Positions 33,555-42,321 are shown, numbered from the stretch's first letter. The stretch is 64,000 nucleotides of DNA from Verrucomicrobiota bacterium (GCA_021413925.1 JAIOPL010000010.1:1-64000), one strand, 5' to 3'. Notes: generated from the letters alone by a model not told the origin. Program-made: numbers and translations.

Positions 33555-33614
33555 CCTGACCTAGTGAAAATGGACGAGGCGACGAAGGCATGGGCGGATG
33601 GATTCAGGGGATAG
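33555..33614 (+). repeat. Duplicated 3' end of ubiD
   Basis: These 60 bases repeat the end of ubiD (33180-33239) with seven differences, all synonymous: both encode PDLVKMDEATKAWADGFRG and stop. The segment between the copies, about 315 bp, holds the small ORF at 33330. The pattern resembles an element that replaced a gene's 3' end and left the old end displaced. Confidence 0.85.
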
Positions 33615-33645
33615 GGAATAGGGAATGGGGGATAGGGGAGGAACT
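33606..33645 (+). repeat. Purine-rich degenerate repeat
   Basis: Units such as GGGATAGGGAATAGGGAATG run from the end of the displaced ubiD copy. They belong to the same purine/pyrimidine family as 38629, 43041 and 45148. No pyrimidine partner arm is obvious downstream here. The rest of the spacer to 33818 contains no gene that I can support. Confidence 0.6.
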
Positions 33646-33818
33646 ACTCGTGATGCGAGCGACCTTTCATTCCTCGTCCATCATTCGATGGTTCCGAGAT
33701 TCCATGACGGGCCCATCGCAGATACCTTTCAAAACGGGTTGACGGGTGTGTTGGGCTATCGTTCAATCTTTGAAATTCCACTCCCCCTACTACCCCCCAC
33801 AGACCATTTTAAAACCTC

Positions 33819-34781
33819 ATGAAGAAGATCCTACTCGCCACAGCGATCCTTGCTGGCGCAAGCCTTACCACCAGCGCCCATGCCGATACCTTCGGAACGG
33901 GGGCCAATCAGTTCACCCTCGATTTCACCACGATCGGTAATACCAATAACAGCGCCGACACCACCGGCTACGGCTCGGTCGGTTACGCCTACCGGATCGG
34001 AACCTACGAGATCTCCCAGAACCAGATCGATAAGGCCACAGCCTCCGGACTCCAGAATGTCACGGCGGGAGAATGGACCGGTGACAGGCCTGCGGGCCGC
34101 ATGACTTGGTATGAGTCGGCGGCCTTTGTGAACTGGCTCAATACGAGCAAAGGATTTGCCCCCGCTTATAATCTGTCATGGAGTGGCAGCACCTGGAGCA
34201 TGGCTCTCTGGACAGCCACAGACAACGGGTATGATGCCAATAACCTCTACCGCAACTCACAGGCGAAGTATTTCCTCCCAAGCGAGAACGAGTTCTACAA
34301 GGCGGCTTTCGGCAAGAGTGACGGGACTGGCTACTACCTGTATCCGACGGCCAGCAATTCTGCCCCCACGGCTGTTACAAGCGGAACCACCTCAGGAACA
34401 GCTGTCTATAACCAAGGTTGGATACCACCAGGACCCGCTTCTATCTATCAAGCTGGAGGACGCAGCTCCTACGGGACGATGGGTCAGGGAGGGAATATGC
34501 AGGAATGGCAGGAAAGCTCCTCGGATGGCACGAATAACAATGTGGGTGATCAACGCATGGTTCGAGGAGGTTACTGGTATGGTTCCTCCAGTGATGCTCT
34601 AGATTCCTCGACCCGCTCCAGCTTCGGTCCGAGCACTGATATCGTAAATCTTGGGTTCCGAGTTGCCAGCGTGAGTGGAATTGTTCCAGAAAGCCCTGCT
34701 ATTCCCGAACCCTCCACCTACGCGCTATTCGGCCTCGGTGCGCTCGCGTTGGTGATCGCCTACCGCCGGAAAATGGCCTGA
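33819..34781 (+). CDS. PEP-CTERM protein with FGE/SUMF1-like domain
   Basis: This 320-residue protein has a signal peptide (MKKILLATAILAGASLTTSA) and a formylglycine-generating-enzyme-like (C-type lectin-like) domain. YRIGTYEISQNQ, YFLPSENEFYKAA, QGGNMQEWQESS, RMVRGGYW and LGFRVAS are the family landmarks. There is no cysteine anywhere in the protein, so it cannot be an active oxidase of the FGE type; a binding or scaffold role is more likely. The C-terminus IPEPSTYALFGLGALALVIA then basic YRRKMA is a textbook PEP-CTERM signal for exosortase, which is encoded at 9475. A strong terminator follows. It has no Shine-Dalgarno at the ATG. Confidence 0.9.
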   Translation: MKKILLATAILAGASLTTSAHADTFGTGANQFTLDFTTIGNTNNSADTTGYGSVGYAYRIGTYEISQNQIDKATASGLQNVTAGEWTGDRPAGRMTWYESAAFVNWLNTSKGFAPAYNLSWSGSTWSMALWTATDNGYDANNLYRNSQAKYFLPSENEFYKAAFGKSDGTGYYLYPTASNSAPTAVTSGTTSGTAVYNQGWIPPGPASIYQAGGRSSYGTMGQGGNMQEWQESSSDGTNNNVGDQRMVRGGYWYGSSSDALDSSTRSSFGPSTDIVNLGFRVASVSGIVPESPAIPEPSTYALFGLGALALVIAYRRKMA

Positions 34782-34813
34782 ACTAATTAGCTAAGCAGCA
34801 AACAATCTGAAAG

Positions 34814-34847
34814 GCCCGTCTCCCGAAAAAGGGTGACGGGCTTTTTT
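34814..34847 (+). terminator. Rho-independent terminator after PEP-CTERM gene
   Basis: GCCCGTC-T-CCC pairs with GGG-T-GACGGGC around a short A-rich loop and is followed by six T. The stem is GC-rich and directly downstream of the gene, a clear intrinsic terminator. Confidence 0.9.
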
Positions 34848-34850
34848 GTC

Positions 34851-34990
34851 TTCTGAATCCTCTGCGCCTCCGCGATTGCTGGCCCGGCCGTTGCTTCGCA
34901 TCCGTTACGGCTGCGGGAGAAATCTGCAGGCTGAGTCGGCTTCTCCCCTGCCGCTATCTCCCATCTCCTATCTTCTGCCTCCCCAATGCC
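34851..34990. repeat. Spacer with two dispersed repeat types
   Basis: 34851-34882 carries a CTCTGCGCCTCCGCG unit. 34941-34990 carries pyrimidine units (CTATCTCCCATCTCCTATC) that run to the edge of the next minus-strand gene. The middle shows no gene. Confidence 0.6.
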
Positions 34991-34993
34991 CTC

Positions 34994-35866
34994 TCAGTTC
35001 CTCGCCGTCATCACCCGGAGTAGGGTCAGAAGCTTTCTGAATGTGGGAACCCGGTATCGCTTCGCAAAGACATCGTAGCGGTCTCGGTGCATCTGGAGCA
35101 GGAGATCGCGGTAGAGGGCGCTCATGAGTCGGGCTGGGCGCATGAGGCGCCGTTGATTGATGGTCATTTCCGACCAGGCGATCTCAGCCTTGGCGAACCA
35201 CGAGTCGGCCCGCTCTGCCTGATAATTCAGAAGGTGAGTCATTTCCGGAGAGAGACGTGACTGGAGAATGTCCTTCTTACTGACTCCGAAGCGCTTGAGA
35301 TCCTCACGGGGGATGTAGATCCGGCCCATCGATGCATCCTCGGCGACATCCCTCAGGATGTTGGTGAGTTGCAGGGCTATCCCCAACTGCTCCGCATAGC
35401 TCTCCACGGCTTCTCCCTGAGCTCCAAAGATCTGAGCGCTGGTCAGTCCCACAGCCGAGGCGACGCGGCGGCAGTAGATTTCCAAATCCTTGAAGGTCGC
35501 GTAGCGGTTCTGCTCACGATCTCCCGCGTCCATGAGCATGCCACGTACGATCTCCGAGAGCAGGTGGCGGTCGAGATGCCGCCTCTGGATTATGGCCTCA
35601 AAATCTTCCGGGAGTCTTATAGAAGTCTTATTTCTAAACTCAATCGCACTCAGCCAAGACTCCAGTGCCTTCTGCTTCTGAGTAACCTCAAGGGAACGGC
35701 TGTCGGCGATATCATCCACAAGGCGGCACCACTCCGCGAATAGGAGTGCATCGGAACGCCGACCCCCGGGTAGCAGAAGAAGTGCCGGGATCAGGTTGGA
35801 AGAACGCCGAGGCCGCGAGCCCCGAATCCTGCGCGGGATGCTGAGTGCGGGGGTTGATGATTCCAT
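34994..35866 (-). CDS. Squalene/phytoene synthase family protein
   Basis: The protein has 290 residues from the ATG at 35866 (a GTG six codons upstream is also open). CRLVDDIADS is the first aspartate-rich motif. Then come RNYATFKDLEIYCRRVA-like residues (seen as RYATFKDLEIYCRRVASAVG) and LTNILRDVAEDASMGRIYIP, the second Asp-rich motif. Both bind Mg2+ and the diphosphates of two prenyl donors. Family members make squalene or phytoene; with no desaturase or cyclase gene nearby I cannot separate them, although an HpnC/D-type role in hopanoid synthesis is possible. It is divergent from pgsA, with 82 bp between starts. Confidence 0.85.
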   Translation of the reverse strand: MESSTPALSIPRRIRGSRPRRSSNLIPALLLLPGGRRSDALLFAEWCRLVDDIADSRSLEVTQKQKALESWLSAIEFRNKTSIRLPEDFEAIIQRRHLDRHLLSEIVRGMLMDAGDREQNRYATFKDLEIYCRRVASAVGLTSAQIFGAQGEAVESYAEQLGIALQLTNILRDVAEDASMGRIYIPREDLKRFGVSKKDILQSRLSPEMTHLLNYQAERADSWFAKAEIAWSEMTINQRRLMRPARLMSALYRDLLLQMHRDRYDVFAKRYRVPTFRKLLTLLRVMTARN

Positions 35867-35948
35867 GGGGCTGATGAGTACCACTATCCATCATTACTGA
35901 ATCTTTCAGCTTTTAACTTTTTCCTCTGAAGCGGAGTGTGAGGGAAGG

Positions 35949-36548
35949 ATGACTCTCCCCAACCAGATCACCATCGCCCGGATCCTACTGATCCCGGTAT
36001 TTGTCGTGCTTGCGATCTATTACGGGAAGACAGCCGCTTCCGGTCACCCCGACGAGAATCTTCGCTTGGCAACCATTGCCGTTTTTCTTGCGGCCGCCCT
36101 GAGTGACGGGATCGACGGGTGGCTCGCCCGCCGCTTTCACCTCAAGTCACGCCTAGGCGCCATCCTGGATCCGATCGCCGACAAGGGGCTGATGCTGACG
36201 GCGATCATCACTCTAAGTGTCACGAAGTGGCCCTACGAACTCCCTGTGTGGTACCCGGTGCTCGTGATCGCCCGTGACATCATTATTGTGGTCGGGTGCG
36301 CCATCCTGCGTCTGCTCAACGATCATCTGGAAGTGAGGCCCTCGCATTTGGGCAAGGCCTCCACCTTCCTTCAGATGCTGACGGTTGCCGTCGTCATGTT
36401 GCAGTGGAGCCACTGTGATCCGGTGGTCTGGGTCTCCGGAGCGGTGACTCTTCTGAGTGGTATCGGCTATGTCGCCTCCGGCATCAAGCAACTCCAGGAT
36501 GGCGGACACACGGTTCCCGTGACACCCTCGGATAAACCCGCTTCCTAA
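35949..36548 (+). CDS. pgsA: CDP-diacylglycerol-glycerol-3-phosphate phosphatidyltransferase
   Basis: This 199-residue membrane protein has four or more helices. It contains the CDP-alcohol phosphatidyltransferase signature DGIDGWLARRFHLKSRLG followed by AILDPIADK, matching D-G-x2-A-R-x8-G-x3-D-x3-D. It makes phosphatidylglycerol phosphate from CDP-diacylglycerol in the inner membrane. Slightly longer than E. coli PgsA (182) but within range. The gene is followed by der after 24 bp, an arrangement suggesting a shared transcript. The ATG is preceded by GAGGGAAGG, a fair ribosome site. Confidence 0.9.
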   Translation: MTLPNQITIARILLIPVFVVLAIYYGKTAASGHPDENLRLATIAVFLAAALSDGIDGWLARRFHLKSRLGAILDPIADKGLMLTAIITLSVTKWPYELPVWYPVLVIARDIIIVVGCAILRLLNDHLEVRPSHLGKASTFLQMLTVAVVMLQWSHCDPVVWVSGAVTLLSGIGYVASGIKQLQDGGHTVPVTPSDKPAS

Positions 36549-36572
36549 GCAGGGCCAACACTTTATTTTTTC

Positions 36573-38195
36573 ATGAGACGAGTCGCTATTGTCGGTCGCC
36601 CCAATGTGGGTAAATCCTCCCTCTTCAACCGTCTCATGGGACGGAGGGTCGCTATCGTCCATGACCAACCGGGCGTGACTCGCGACCGTCTGGCCGGGAT
36701 CTGCAAGACAGGTTCGGTGCCCTTCGAAATCATTGACACCGGTGGCATCGGCGATGCACCCGATCCCGACTTCGCGGAGGCGACCCATGTGGCCGCTCAG
36801 GTCGCGATCGCAAGTGCCGATCTGCTTCTCTTTGTCGTGGATGGGAGGGCTGGACTCACACCCCTGGATCGCGAGCTGGCCCGGATGCTGCGATCCGGAG
36901 GGCGCCCCCTCATCCTAGTCATCAACAAGATCGATCAGGAAATGCATGAGTCGTTGGTCGCGGATTTTTTCCAGCTCGGCTTTCCGGAGGTGCTAACAAT
37001 CAGCGCCGCCCATGGACGCGGCACCATTGATCTGCTCGAGATGATCTGCGGCAAGCTCGGAGAGATGGCTTCCATCACCGTCACCGAACCCGAAGATCTC
37101 TCGGCGCCCCGACTGGCGATTGTGGGCCGTCCGAATGTTGGGAAATCCTCACTCTTGAACCGGTTGCTCGGCGAAGAACGCAGCATCGTAAGCGATATCT
37201 CCGGCACCACCCGCGACGCCCTCGATGTGCGCTGTGAACTGGGCGGCGAGCCCTACATTCTCGTGGATACGGCCGGACTCCGTCACCGTTCCAAGCCCGA
37301 CACCTCGGTGGAGATCTTCAGCGCGATGCGTTCCGAGGAGGCGATCCGACGGGCTGACGCGGGGCTGCTTGTGGTCGATGCGACTGAGGGAGTCACCACC
37401 CAGGACAAACGCATCGCCGGCATGCTTCAGGAATCGTACAAGGCCTGCATCATCCTTCTCAACAAATGGGATCTCGTCAGCAAGGAGGACGGAGGGCGCG
37501 CCTCCCAAGGCGAACAGTCCGACGTGATCCGGAAGGACCTCTTCTTCCTCGATTACGCTCCAGTGGTCTGCATCTCGGCCAAGACGGGCCAGGGGTTTAG
37601 CCGGATTTTCACCGCGCTCAAGAGCGTCCGCCAGGAAACTGAAACCCGGATCTCGACGGGAGAGCTGAACAGATTCTTTCGAGATACCTTCGAGCAGCAC
37701 CCTCCTCCCTCCAAGTCGGGCAAGCGCTTCAAGCTCCTCTACGCCACCCAAGTGTTGCCGGCGATCGTACGGCCGTTCAGCCCGCCCGAGTTCCTGCTCT
37801 TTGTTAACGATCCCGATCTCATCACGGATGCTTACCGAGAGTACCTCTTCAACCAATTCCGGGCACGCTGGCCCTTTCCCGGTGTTCCGATCCGCCTCCG
37901 CATGAAGGGACGCGATAGCCGTGAGGTTCAGGATCGCAAAAAGGAGGGCCGCACGATCACTAATGCCGCCATCGCCGCGGAGGATGCAGACTCACTCAGG
38001 GAGAATAAAGAGCATAAGGAGAACGGGGGTGCTAAGGAGAATAAGGGAAAAAAGGAAACTCAGGAGAAGTCCCCGCGTCGCCCACTCCTCAAGGCAGTGC
38101 CACGTCCCCGTCGCGCCCCCTCGCACAAGCCACAGAAGCGTCTCGGTGGGAAAAAGACAGCAGCTCCCCGCAAGGGAAGGGCCCCCCGTCGGTAG
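36573..38195 (+). CDS. der: Ribosome biogenesis GTPase Der (EngA)
   Basis: This 540-residue protein has two consecutive G domains. GRPNVGKSS occurs at 8-16 and again at 185-193, with DTGG and DTAG switch II and NKID and NKWD G4 motifs. A KH-like domain follows to about residue 450. The protein then adds a basic tail of about 85 residues (ENKEHKENGGAKENKGKKET and PRRPLLKAVPRPRRAPSHK), not found in E. coli Der. Der acts on the 50S subunit. The tail probably binds rRNA. It sits 24 bp after pgsA. The following spacer contains a repeat and no gene for 250 bases. Confidence 0.93.
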   Translation: MRRVAIVGRPNVGKSSLFNRLMGRRVAIVHDQPGVTRDRLAGICKTGSVPFEIIDTGGIGDAPDPDFAEATHVAAQVAIASADLLLFVVDGRAGLTPLDRELARMLRSGGRPLILVINKIDQEMHESLVADFFQLGFPEVLTISAAHGRGTIDLLEMICGKLGEMASITVTEPEDLSAPRLAIVGRPNVGKSSLLNRLLGEERSIVSDISGTTRDALDVRCELGGEPYILVDTAGLRHRSKPDTSVEIFSAMRSEEAIRRADAGLLVVDATEGVTTQDKRIAGMLQESYKACIILLNKWDLVSKEDGGRASQGEQSDVIRKDLFFLDYAPVVCISAKTGQGFSRIFTALKSVRQETETRISTGELNRFFRDTFEQHPPPSKSGKRFKLLYATQVLPAIVRPFSPPEFLLFVNDPDLITDAYREYLFNQFRARWPFPGVPIRLRMKGRDSREVQDRKKEGRTITNAAIAAEDADSLRENKEHKENGGAKENKGKKETQEKSPRRPLLKAVPRPRRAPSHKPQKRLGGKKTAAPRKGRAPRR

Positions 38196-38204
38196 ATCTC
38201 TTCA

Positions 38205-38370
38205 ATCAAATATTTATCGCGCAGAGGCGCGGAGAAAGATGAAAAGAAAAACAGGAATCCATTGGCCTGCCTTTGCTGACCGCGCCTCGCCTGTCTGTCC
38301 ATAAAGCTGCTTTCCATGAAATTCTTTTCCACTCTGCGTCTCTGCGCCACTGCGGGAGAATATTCTTTCA
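38205..38370. repeat. Paired CGCAGAGGCGCGGAG / CTCTGCGCCACTGCGGGAG repeat
   Basis: A left arm (38211-38240) with CGCGCAGAGGCGCGGAGAAA and a right arm (38326-38370) with CTCTGCGTCTCTGCGCCACT are inverted to each other around about 85 bp. Other copies of the right arm type are at 13791 and 34851. The interior shows no gene. Confidence 0.6.
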
Positions 38371-38444
38371 GCCTTTTTCTTTAGCGTGATCGTTTGAAAG
38401 TTGAGGCATTGACTCTAGGTCCGGCTCCCGATACTTCAGTTCCC

Positions 38445-38624
38445 ATGAACAGTTTTCCTTTTCCCGCTGAGCCTTCCGAGAAGCAGAATATCATCGAGAG
38501 CGCCATCGGGCGCTGGCTTCTCGTGGTACTACCAGTCGTCCTGATCGGGCATCTTTTAGGAGCCTTGGCAATTGTTGCGGCGCTCATGTCGTCCAATTTC
38601 AATATCCTCGGCTGGCTGGAGTAA
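38445..38624 (+). CDS. Small membrane protein, unknown function
   Basis: The product has 59 residues from the ATG at 38445; an upstream in-frame start at 38394 adds 17. About residues 21-50 form one long or two short hydrophobic helices (RWLLVVLPVVLIGHLLGALA, then IVAALMSSNF). No family recognised. The position after a repeat-containing spacer and before another repeat makes the gene call moderate. Confidence 0.45.
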   Translation: MNSFPFPAEPSEKQNIIESAIGRWLLVVLPVVLIGHLLGALAIVAALMSSNFNILGWLE

Positions 38625-38628
38625 CAGT

Positions 38629-38721
38629 CGTGGGTGATTGGTGATCGGGAATGGGTGATCGGGTATAAAAAGCTGGAGTTTTTTTTACTCCCTATAACCC
38701 ATAGCCTATTCCCTACCCCCC
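38629..38721. repeat. Paired purine/pyrimidine repeat arms
   Basis: The left arm 38629-38665 is purine-rich (GGTGATCGGGAATGGGTGAT). The right arm 38689-38721 is pyrimidine-rich (CCCATAGCCTATTCCCTACC). The two are partly complementary. It is the same family as at 43041-43150 and 45148-45257. Confidence 0.6.
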
Positions 38722-38742
38722 AGCCGTCGCTACGCGACGGCT
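38722..38742 (-). other. Perfect hairpin overlapping a gene stop
   Basis: AGCCGTCGC pairs perfectly with GCGACGGCT around TAC. It spans the stop codon of the following minus-strand gene. There is no T run beyond it on the minus strand, so it may be part of a repeat rather than a terminator. Confidence 0.5.
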
Positions 38743-39700
38743 ACGGCTCCGGATGGTCGTCTCCCGTTGTGCGCGTCCCGATCTGGCTGTGGTTGACATA
38801 GGCATGGCCCTGGAGATGAGCCATCGCGGCGCAGAGACATCCCCCTCCGATGATGATCACCCCGGCGATGTAGACCCAGAGTAGCAGGAACATCATGCCA
38901 CCCATCGCCCCGTAGATGGCGCTGTAGTTGATGAGCTTCGGGACAATGTTCACGAAGAAGGCCTGGCCTACCTGGAGGAGAATGGCGACGAGCAGGGCCG
39001 GGATCCAGATCTGGACAAAGCGGATCTTAAGACGCGGCGCCAGCATGAAGAGCACTGTGAAACAATAGAAGAGTACCAGGGTGCCTCCGACATAACGGCT
39101 GAAGTCCACAACGGCCAGCGCATGGGCGACGTTGACCATGGGGAAGTATTCGGTGATCACTCTCTCCAGGGAGTGCAATAGTCGCGCCACCCCCTGCAGT
39201 AGTGCTGGAACGATGGTGCCGATGAGCAGGGCTCCCGACATGGCCAGAATCAGGAGGAGATTTTTCACCGGCATCTGCCACCAGGGGAGCCGGCGTGTTC
39301 CCCAGGCGTGATTGATCGAGAGCACGAGTGAGTGGAAGAACCGCAGGGAGGCCCAGGTTAGGATAAGGATGGAGGCGATGCTGACACTGCCGCGCGCTTT
39401 TTCCAGACCGCGCACCATGCTCCAAAGAAGCTCCTGCTGTTCCTCCCCAATGGGAACGAAACGGTGGATGGTGGTCAGGGCCGTGTCCCCGGGGAAGAGA
39501 TAGGAGCCGATGGTCAGCAGGAGAGCGACAAGAGGAACAAGCGAGAAGAGGGCGTAGTAGGCGAAGGCTGCTGCGTTCTCACCGCCGCTGATCCGCCCAT
39601 AGATCGTCGCGGTCTCGCGGATCAACCGCCAGAGATAGAGTGCGGATGTGACAACGTGCCGTGGAATCAATCTTTTTCGCTCACCATCGTGCGTTGTCAT
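38741..39700 (-). CDS. YihY/BrkB family inner-membrane protein
   Basis: This 319-residue protein has six hydrophobic segments. AAAFAYYALFSLVPLVALLLT is the N-terminal signature of the YihY/UPF0761 family, and GGMMFLLLWVYIAGVIIIGG is the C-terminal one. YSAIYGAMGGM lies between them. The family includes the former "RNase BN" annotation, now abandoned; no enzyme activity is established, and some members act in virulence or serum resistance. It is followed on the same strand by nothing obvious, and pdxH lies just upstream (26 bp), so the two may be co-transcribed from the pdxH side. Confidence 0.88.
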   Translation of the reverse strand: MTTHDGERKRLIPRHVVTSALYLWRLIRETATIYGRISGGENAAAFAYYALFSLVPLVALLLTIGSYLFPGDTALTTIHRFVPIGEEQQELLWSMVRGLEKARGSVSIASILILTWASLRFFHSLVLSINHAWGTRRLPWWQMPVKNLLLILAMSGALLIGTIVPALLQGVARLLHSLERVITEYFPMVNVAHALAVVDFSRYVGGTLVLFYCFTVLFMLAPRLKIRFVQIWIPALLVAILLQVGQAFFVNIVPKLINYSAIYGAMGGMMFLLLWVYIAGVIIIGGGCLCAAMAHLQGHAYVNHSQIGTRTTGDDHPEP

Positions 39701-39726
39701 TGAGCAGGTACTTGGGAGACCGAGGG

Positions 39727-40413
39727 TTACGGACTCAGGCGTTCGATGATCCAGGCCGTGCCTTCGGCTGACTTCCCCTGCTTGGGGCGTCTATAACGGA
39801 AGCGGTCGTGGAGGCGGTTTGGTCGACCCTGCCAAAACTCGATCGTACGAGGGGAGACCTGATAGCCGCTCCAGAAATCGGGCACAGGGATCTCCTCTCC
39901 TGAGTAGCGCTCTTCCAGTTCCGTTGCCTGTCGATCAAGCGTCTCGCGGTCGGGGAGCACCATGCTCTGGCGGGAGGCCCATGCTCCGATGCGACTACCC
40001 CGCGGACGGCTCGCGAAGTAGGCCTCCGTCTCCGAGCGGGGCAGGAGCGAGGCAATACCGTTGATCTGAATCTGACGCTCGAGGGGCTCCCAGTAGAAGA
40101 GCAGGGAGACAAAGTTATTGGCCGCAATCTGCAAGGCCTTGCGGCTGCCAGTATTGGTGAAGAAACGGAATCCGGTCTCATCGTATCCCTTCAGCAGCAC
40201 GACACGGGAGGAGACTTCCCCCTCCGGGGAACTCGTAGAGAGGACCATGGCGGTCGATTCCAGAACGGAGGGGGAAGACTTCGCCTCATCCAGCCACGCA
40301 TGGAACTGGACGAACGGATCGGGAGCGAGGTCGGCACTCCTGAGTTCGGCATGATGGTAGTCACGCCGGAACGAGGCCACGTCGAGAAGGTCTGGGCGCT
40401 CGGATTGTTCCAT
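39727..40413 (-). CDS. pdxH: Pyridoxamine 5'-phosphate oxidase
   Basis: The protein has 228 residues from the ATG at 40413; the longer frame to 40530 adds 39 unlike residues. VVLLKGYDETGFRFFTNTGS binds the FMN phosphate region. SLLFYWEPLERQIQINGIA and FASRPRGSRIGAWASRQS are highly conserved PdxH segments. EFWQGRPNRLHDRFRYRR is the C-terminal family motif. It oxidises pyridoxine- or pyridoxamine-phosphate to PLP using FMN and O2. E. coli PdxH has 218 residues. It is divergent from the tuf cluster; about 250 bp separates its start from tRNA-Thr. Confidence 0.93.
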   Translation of the reverse strand: MEQSERPDLLDVASFRRDYHHAELRSADLAPDPFVQFHAWLDEAKSSPSVLESTAMVLSTSSPEGEVSSRVVLLKGYDETGFRFFTNTGSRKALQIAANNFVSLLFYWEPLERQIQINGIASLLPRSETEAYFASRPRGSRIGAWASRQSMVLPDRETLDRQATELEERYSGEEIPVPDFWSGYQVSPRTIEFWQGRPNRLHDRFRYRRPKQGKSAEGTAWIIERLSP

Positions 40414-40663
40414 TGAGTGATCATGCAACAGGCACCGCCACAGAGGCACCCCTAAAATTGAACGCAAATTGCTTTTGACAGAAGAAGGTCCGCGAATCAT
40501 TCTTCTAATCCGCTTTTTCTCGAAAAGCATCGTTGCATCGTCGTCGCTATTAACTAGTACCGGCTGGTGTGACGGTCATTGCTTTTAAGGAGCTGCGGAA
40601 ACGACCCTAGCATCCCGAAGGTCGCTGTTCTTTCAACAACTTGGCCGGTCTTAGGACCGGGCA

Positions 40664-40740
<77 letters not shown>

Positions 40741-40787
40741 GAGGAACGAATCACCAAAAAACAAAACAACCAGCACAACCCAACATT

Positions 40788-41972
40788 ATGGCAAAAGAAG
40801 CCTTCAAACGCGAAAAAGATCACGTGAACATCGGCACGATCGGGCACGTTGATCACGGCAAGACCACCCTCACCGCCGCCATCACCACCGTGCTGGCCAA
40901 GACCGGAAAGGCCCAGGCACGCGCCTACGACCAGATCGATGCGGCTCCCGAGGAAAAGGCACGAGGCATCACCATTTCCACCGCTCACGTCGAGTACGAG
41001 AGCGACAAGCGCCACTACGCCCACGTCGATTGCCCGGGACACGCCGATTACGTCAAGAACATGATCACCGGTGCCGCCCAGATGGACGGTGGTATCCTTG
41101 TCGTCAGCGCTGCAGACGGCCCGATGCCCCAGACTCGTGAGCACATCCTGCTCGCCCGTCAGGTCGGCGTTCCTTCCCTTGTCGTCTTCATGAACAAGGT
41201 GGATCTTGTTGATGATCCGGAGCTCCTCGACCTCGTCGAGATGGAGGTCCGCGATCTCCTTACGTCCTATGACTTCCCAGGTGACGAGATCCCCATCATC
41301 AGGGGCAGCGCCAAGAAGGCCCTCGAGGGAGACCCCGAGCAGGAGAAGAACATCCTCGCCCTCATCGAGGCCGTTGATACCTACATCCCGATGCCTGAGC
41401 GTCCGAAGGATCAGCCCTTCCTCCTCCCTGTCGAGGACGTGTTCAACATCGAAGGTCGTGGCACCGTGGCCACCGGCCGCGTCGAGCGTGGTATCCTGAA
41501 GAAGGGTGAGGAAGTCGAGATCGTTGGTCTCAAGGACACCCAGAAGACCACCGTTACCGATATCGAAATGTTCCGTAAGCTCCTCGACACCGCAGAGGCC
41601 GGCGACAACGTCGGAATTCTGCTTCGCGGTATCAAGAAGGAAGATATCGAGCGTGGACAGGTCATCGCTAAGGTCGGCTCCATCAAGCCCCACAAGAAGT
41701 TTAAGGCCGAGATCTACGTCCTCAGCAAGGAGGAAGGTGGTCGCCACACCCCGTTCTTCACGAACTATCGTCCTCAGTTCTACTTCCGCACCACCGACGT
41801 CACCGGCTCTGTCAAGCTGCCCGAGGGTGTTGAGATGGTCATGCCTGGTGACAACGTCGCCATCGAGGTCGAACTCGGTAGCCCGATCGCTATGGAGAAG
41901 ACAATCCGCTTTGCAATCCGTGAAGGCGGCCGTACCGTCGGTGCGGGTCGTGTCTCCGAGATCATCGAATAA
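40788..41972 (+). CDS. tuf: Elongation factor Tu
   Basis: The protein has 394 residues from the ATG at 40788. The longer open frame reads through the tRNA and is not a start. GHVDHGKTT (19-27) is the P loop, DCPGHADY the switch II, NKVD (G4) and GSAKKALEG (G5) follow. The beta-barrel domains 2 and 3 are complete, ending VSEIIE. EF-Tu brings aminoacyl-tRNA to the ribosome. It is flanked by tRNA-Thr and tRNA-Trp and followed by secE and nusG, the usual arrangement. Codon use is strongly biased, as expected for a highly expressed gene. Confidence 0.98.
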   Translation: MAKEAFKREKDHVNIGTIGHVDHGKTTLTAAITTVLAKTGKAQARAYDQIDAAPEEKARGITISTAHVEYESDKRHYAHVDCPGHADYVKNMITGAAQMDGGILVVSAADGPMPQTREHILLARQVGVPSLVVFMNKVDLVDDPELLDLVEMEVRDLLTSYDFPGDEIPIIRGSAKKALEGDPEQEKNILALIEAVDTYIPMPERPKDQPFLLPVEDVFNIEGRGTVATGRVERGILKKGEEVEIVGLKDTQKTTVTDIEMFRKLLDTAEAGDNVGILLRGIKKEDIERGQVIAKVGSIKPHKKFKAEIYVLSKEEGGRHTPFFTNYRPQFYFRTTDVTGSVKLPEGVEMVMPGDNVAIEVELGSPIAMEKTIRFAIREGGRTVGAGRVSEIIE

Positions 41973-41988
41973 CACATCGCAAGAGCCT

Positions 41989-42061
41989 AGGCCAGTAGCT
42001 CAATTGGTAGAGTAGCGGTCTCCAAAACCGTTTGTTGGGGGTTCGAGTCCCTCCTGGCCTG
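41989..42061 (+). tRNA. trnW: tRNA-Trp (anticodon CCA)
   Basis: AGGCCAG pairs with CTGGCCT. The anticodon arm GCGGT-CTCCAAA-ACCGT gives CCA, and the T arm is GGGGGTTCGAGTCCCTC. The 3' CCA is not encoded. It is placed between tuf and secE, as in many bacteria. Confidence 0.96.
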
Positions 42062-42105
42062 CTCTGCATCCTTCGCTCTTCTTCCGCACTTCCTCATCCC
42101 CTTGT

Positions 42106-42321
42106 ATGGCAAATAAATTATTCTCCTACTTCGGTGAGGTCCGTACGGAACTGAAGAAGGTGCAGTGGCCTTGGGATGACAGCGAGCGCGGATTCCGCAA
42201 GTACAAAGAGCTCTGGGATTCCACGTTGGTTGTCATCATCGCCATGCTTCTGGTCGGCGGTTACATCTCCTTCTTCGATTTCATCACCATCAATGTGGTC
42301 GGATTCCTGACCAAACCCTAA
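42106..42321 (+). CDS. secE: Preprotein translocase subunit SecE
   Basis: This 71-residue protein opens FGEVRTELKKVQWPW, which matches the conserved amphipathic helix of SecE (xELKKVxWP). One transmembrane helix follows (TLVVIIAMLLVGGYISFFDF). It is the single-helix form typical of most bacteria. SecE stabilises the SecYEG channel. It starts 45 bp after tRNA-Trp and lies 36 bp before nusG, the canonical order. Confidence 0.95.
   Translation: MANKLFSYFGEVRTELKKVQWPWDDSERGFRKYKELWDSTLVVIIAMLLVGGYISFFDFITINVVGFLTKP

Noticed and set aside
33625-33822. 65-codon frame before the PEP-CTERM gene
   Set aside because: It has low complexity, no signal or domain and overlaps the next start.
38722-38742. 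Perfect hairpin considered as terminator of the YihY gene
   Set aside because: It contains the stop codon itself and is not followed by T on the minus strand.
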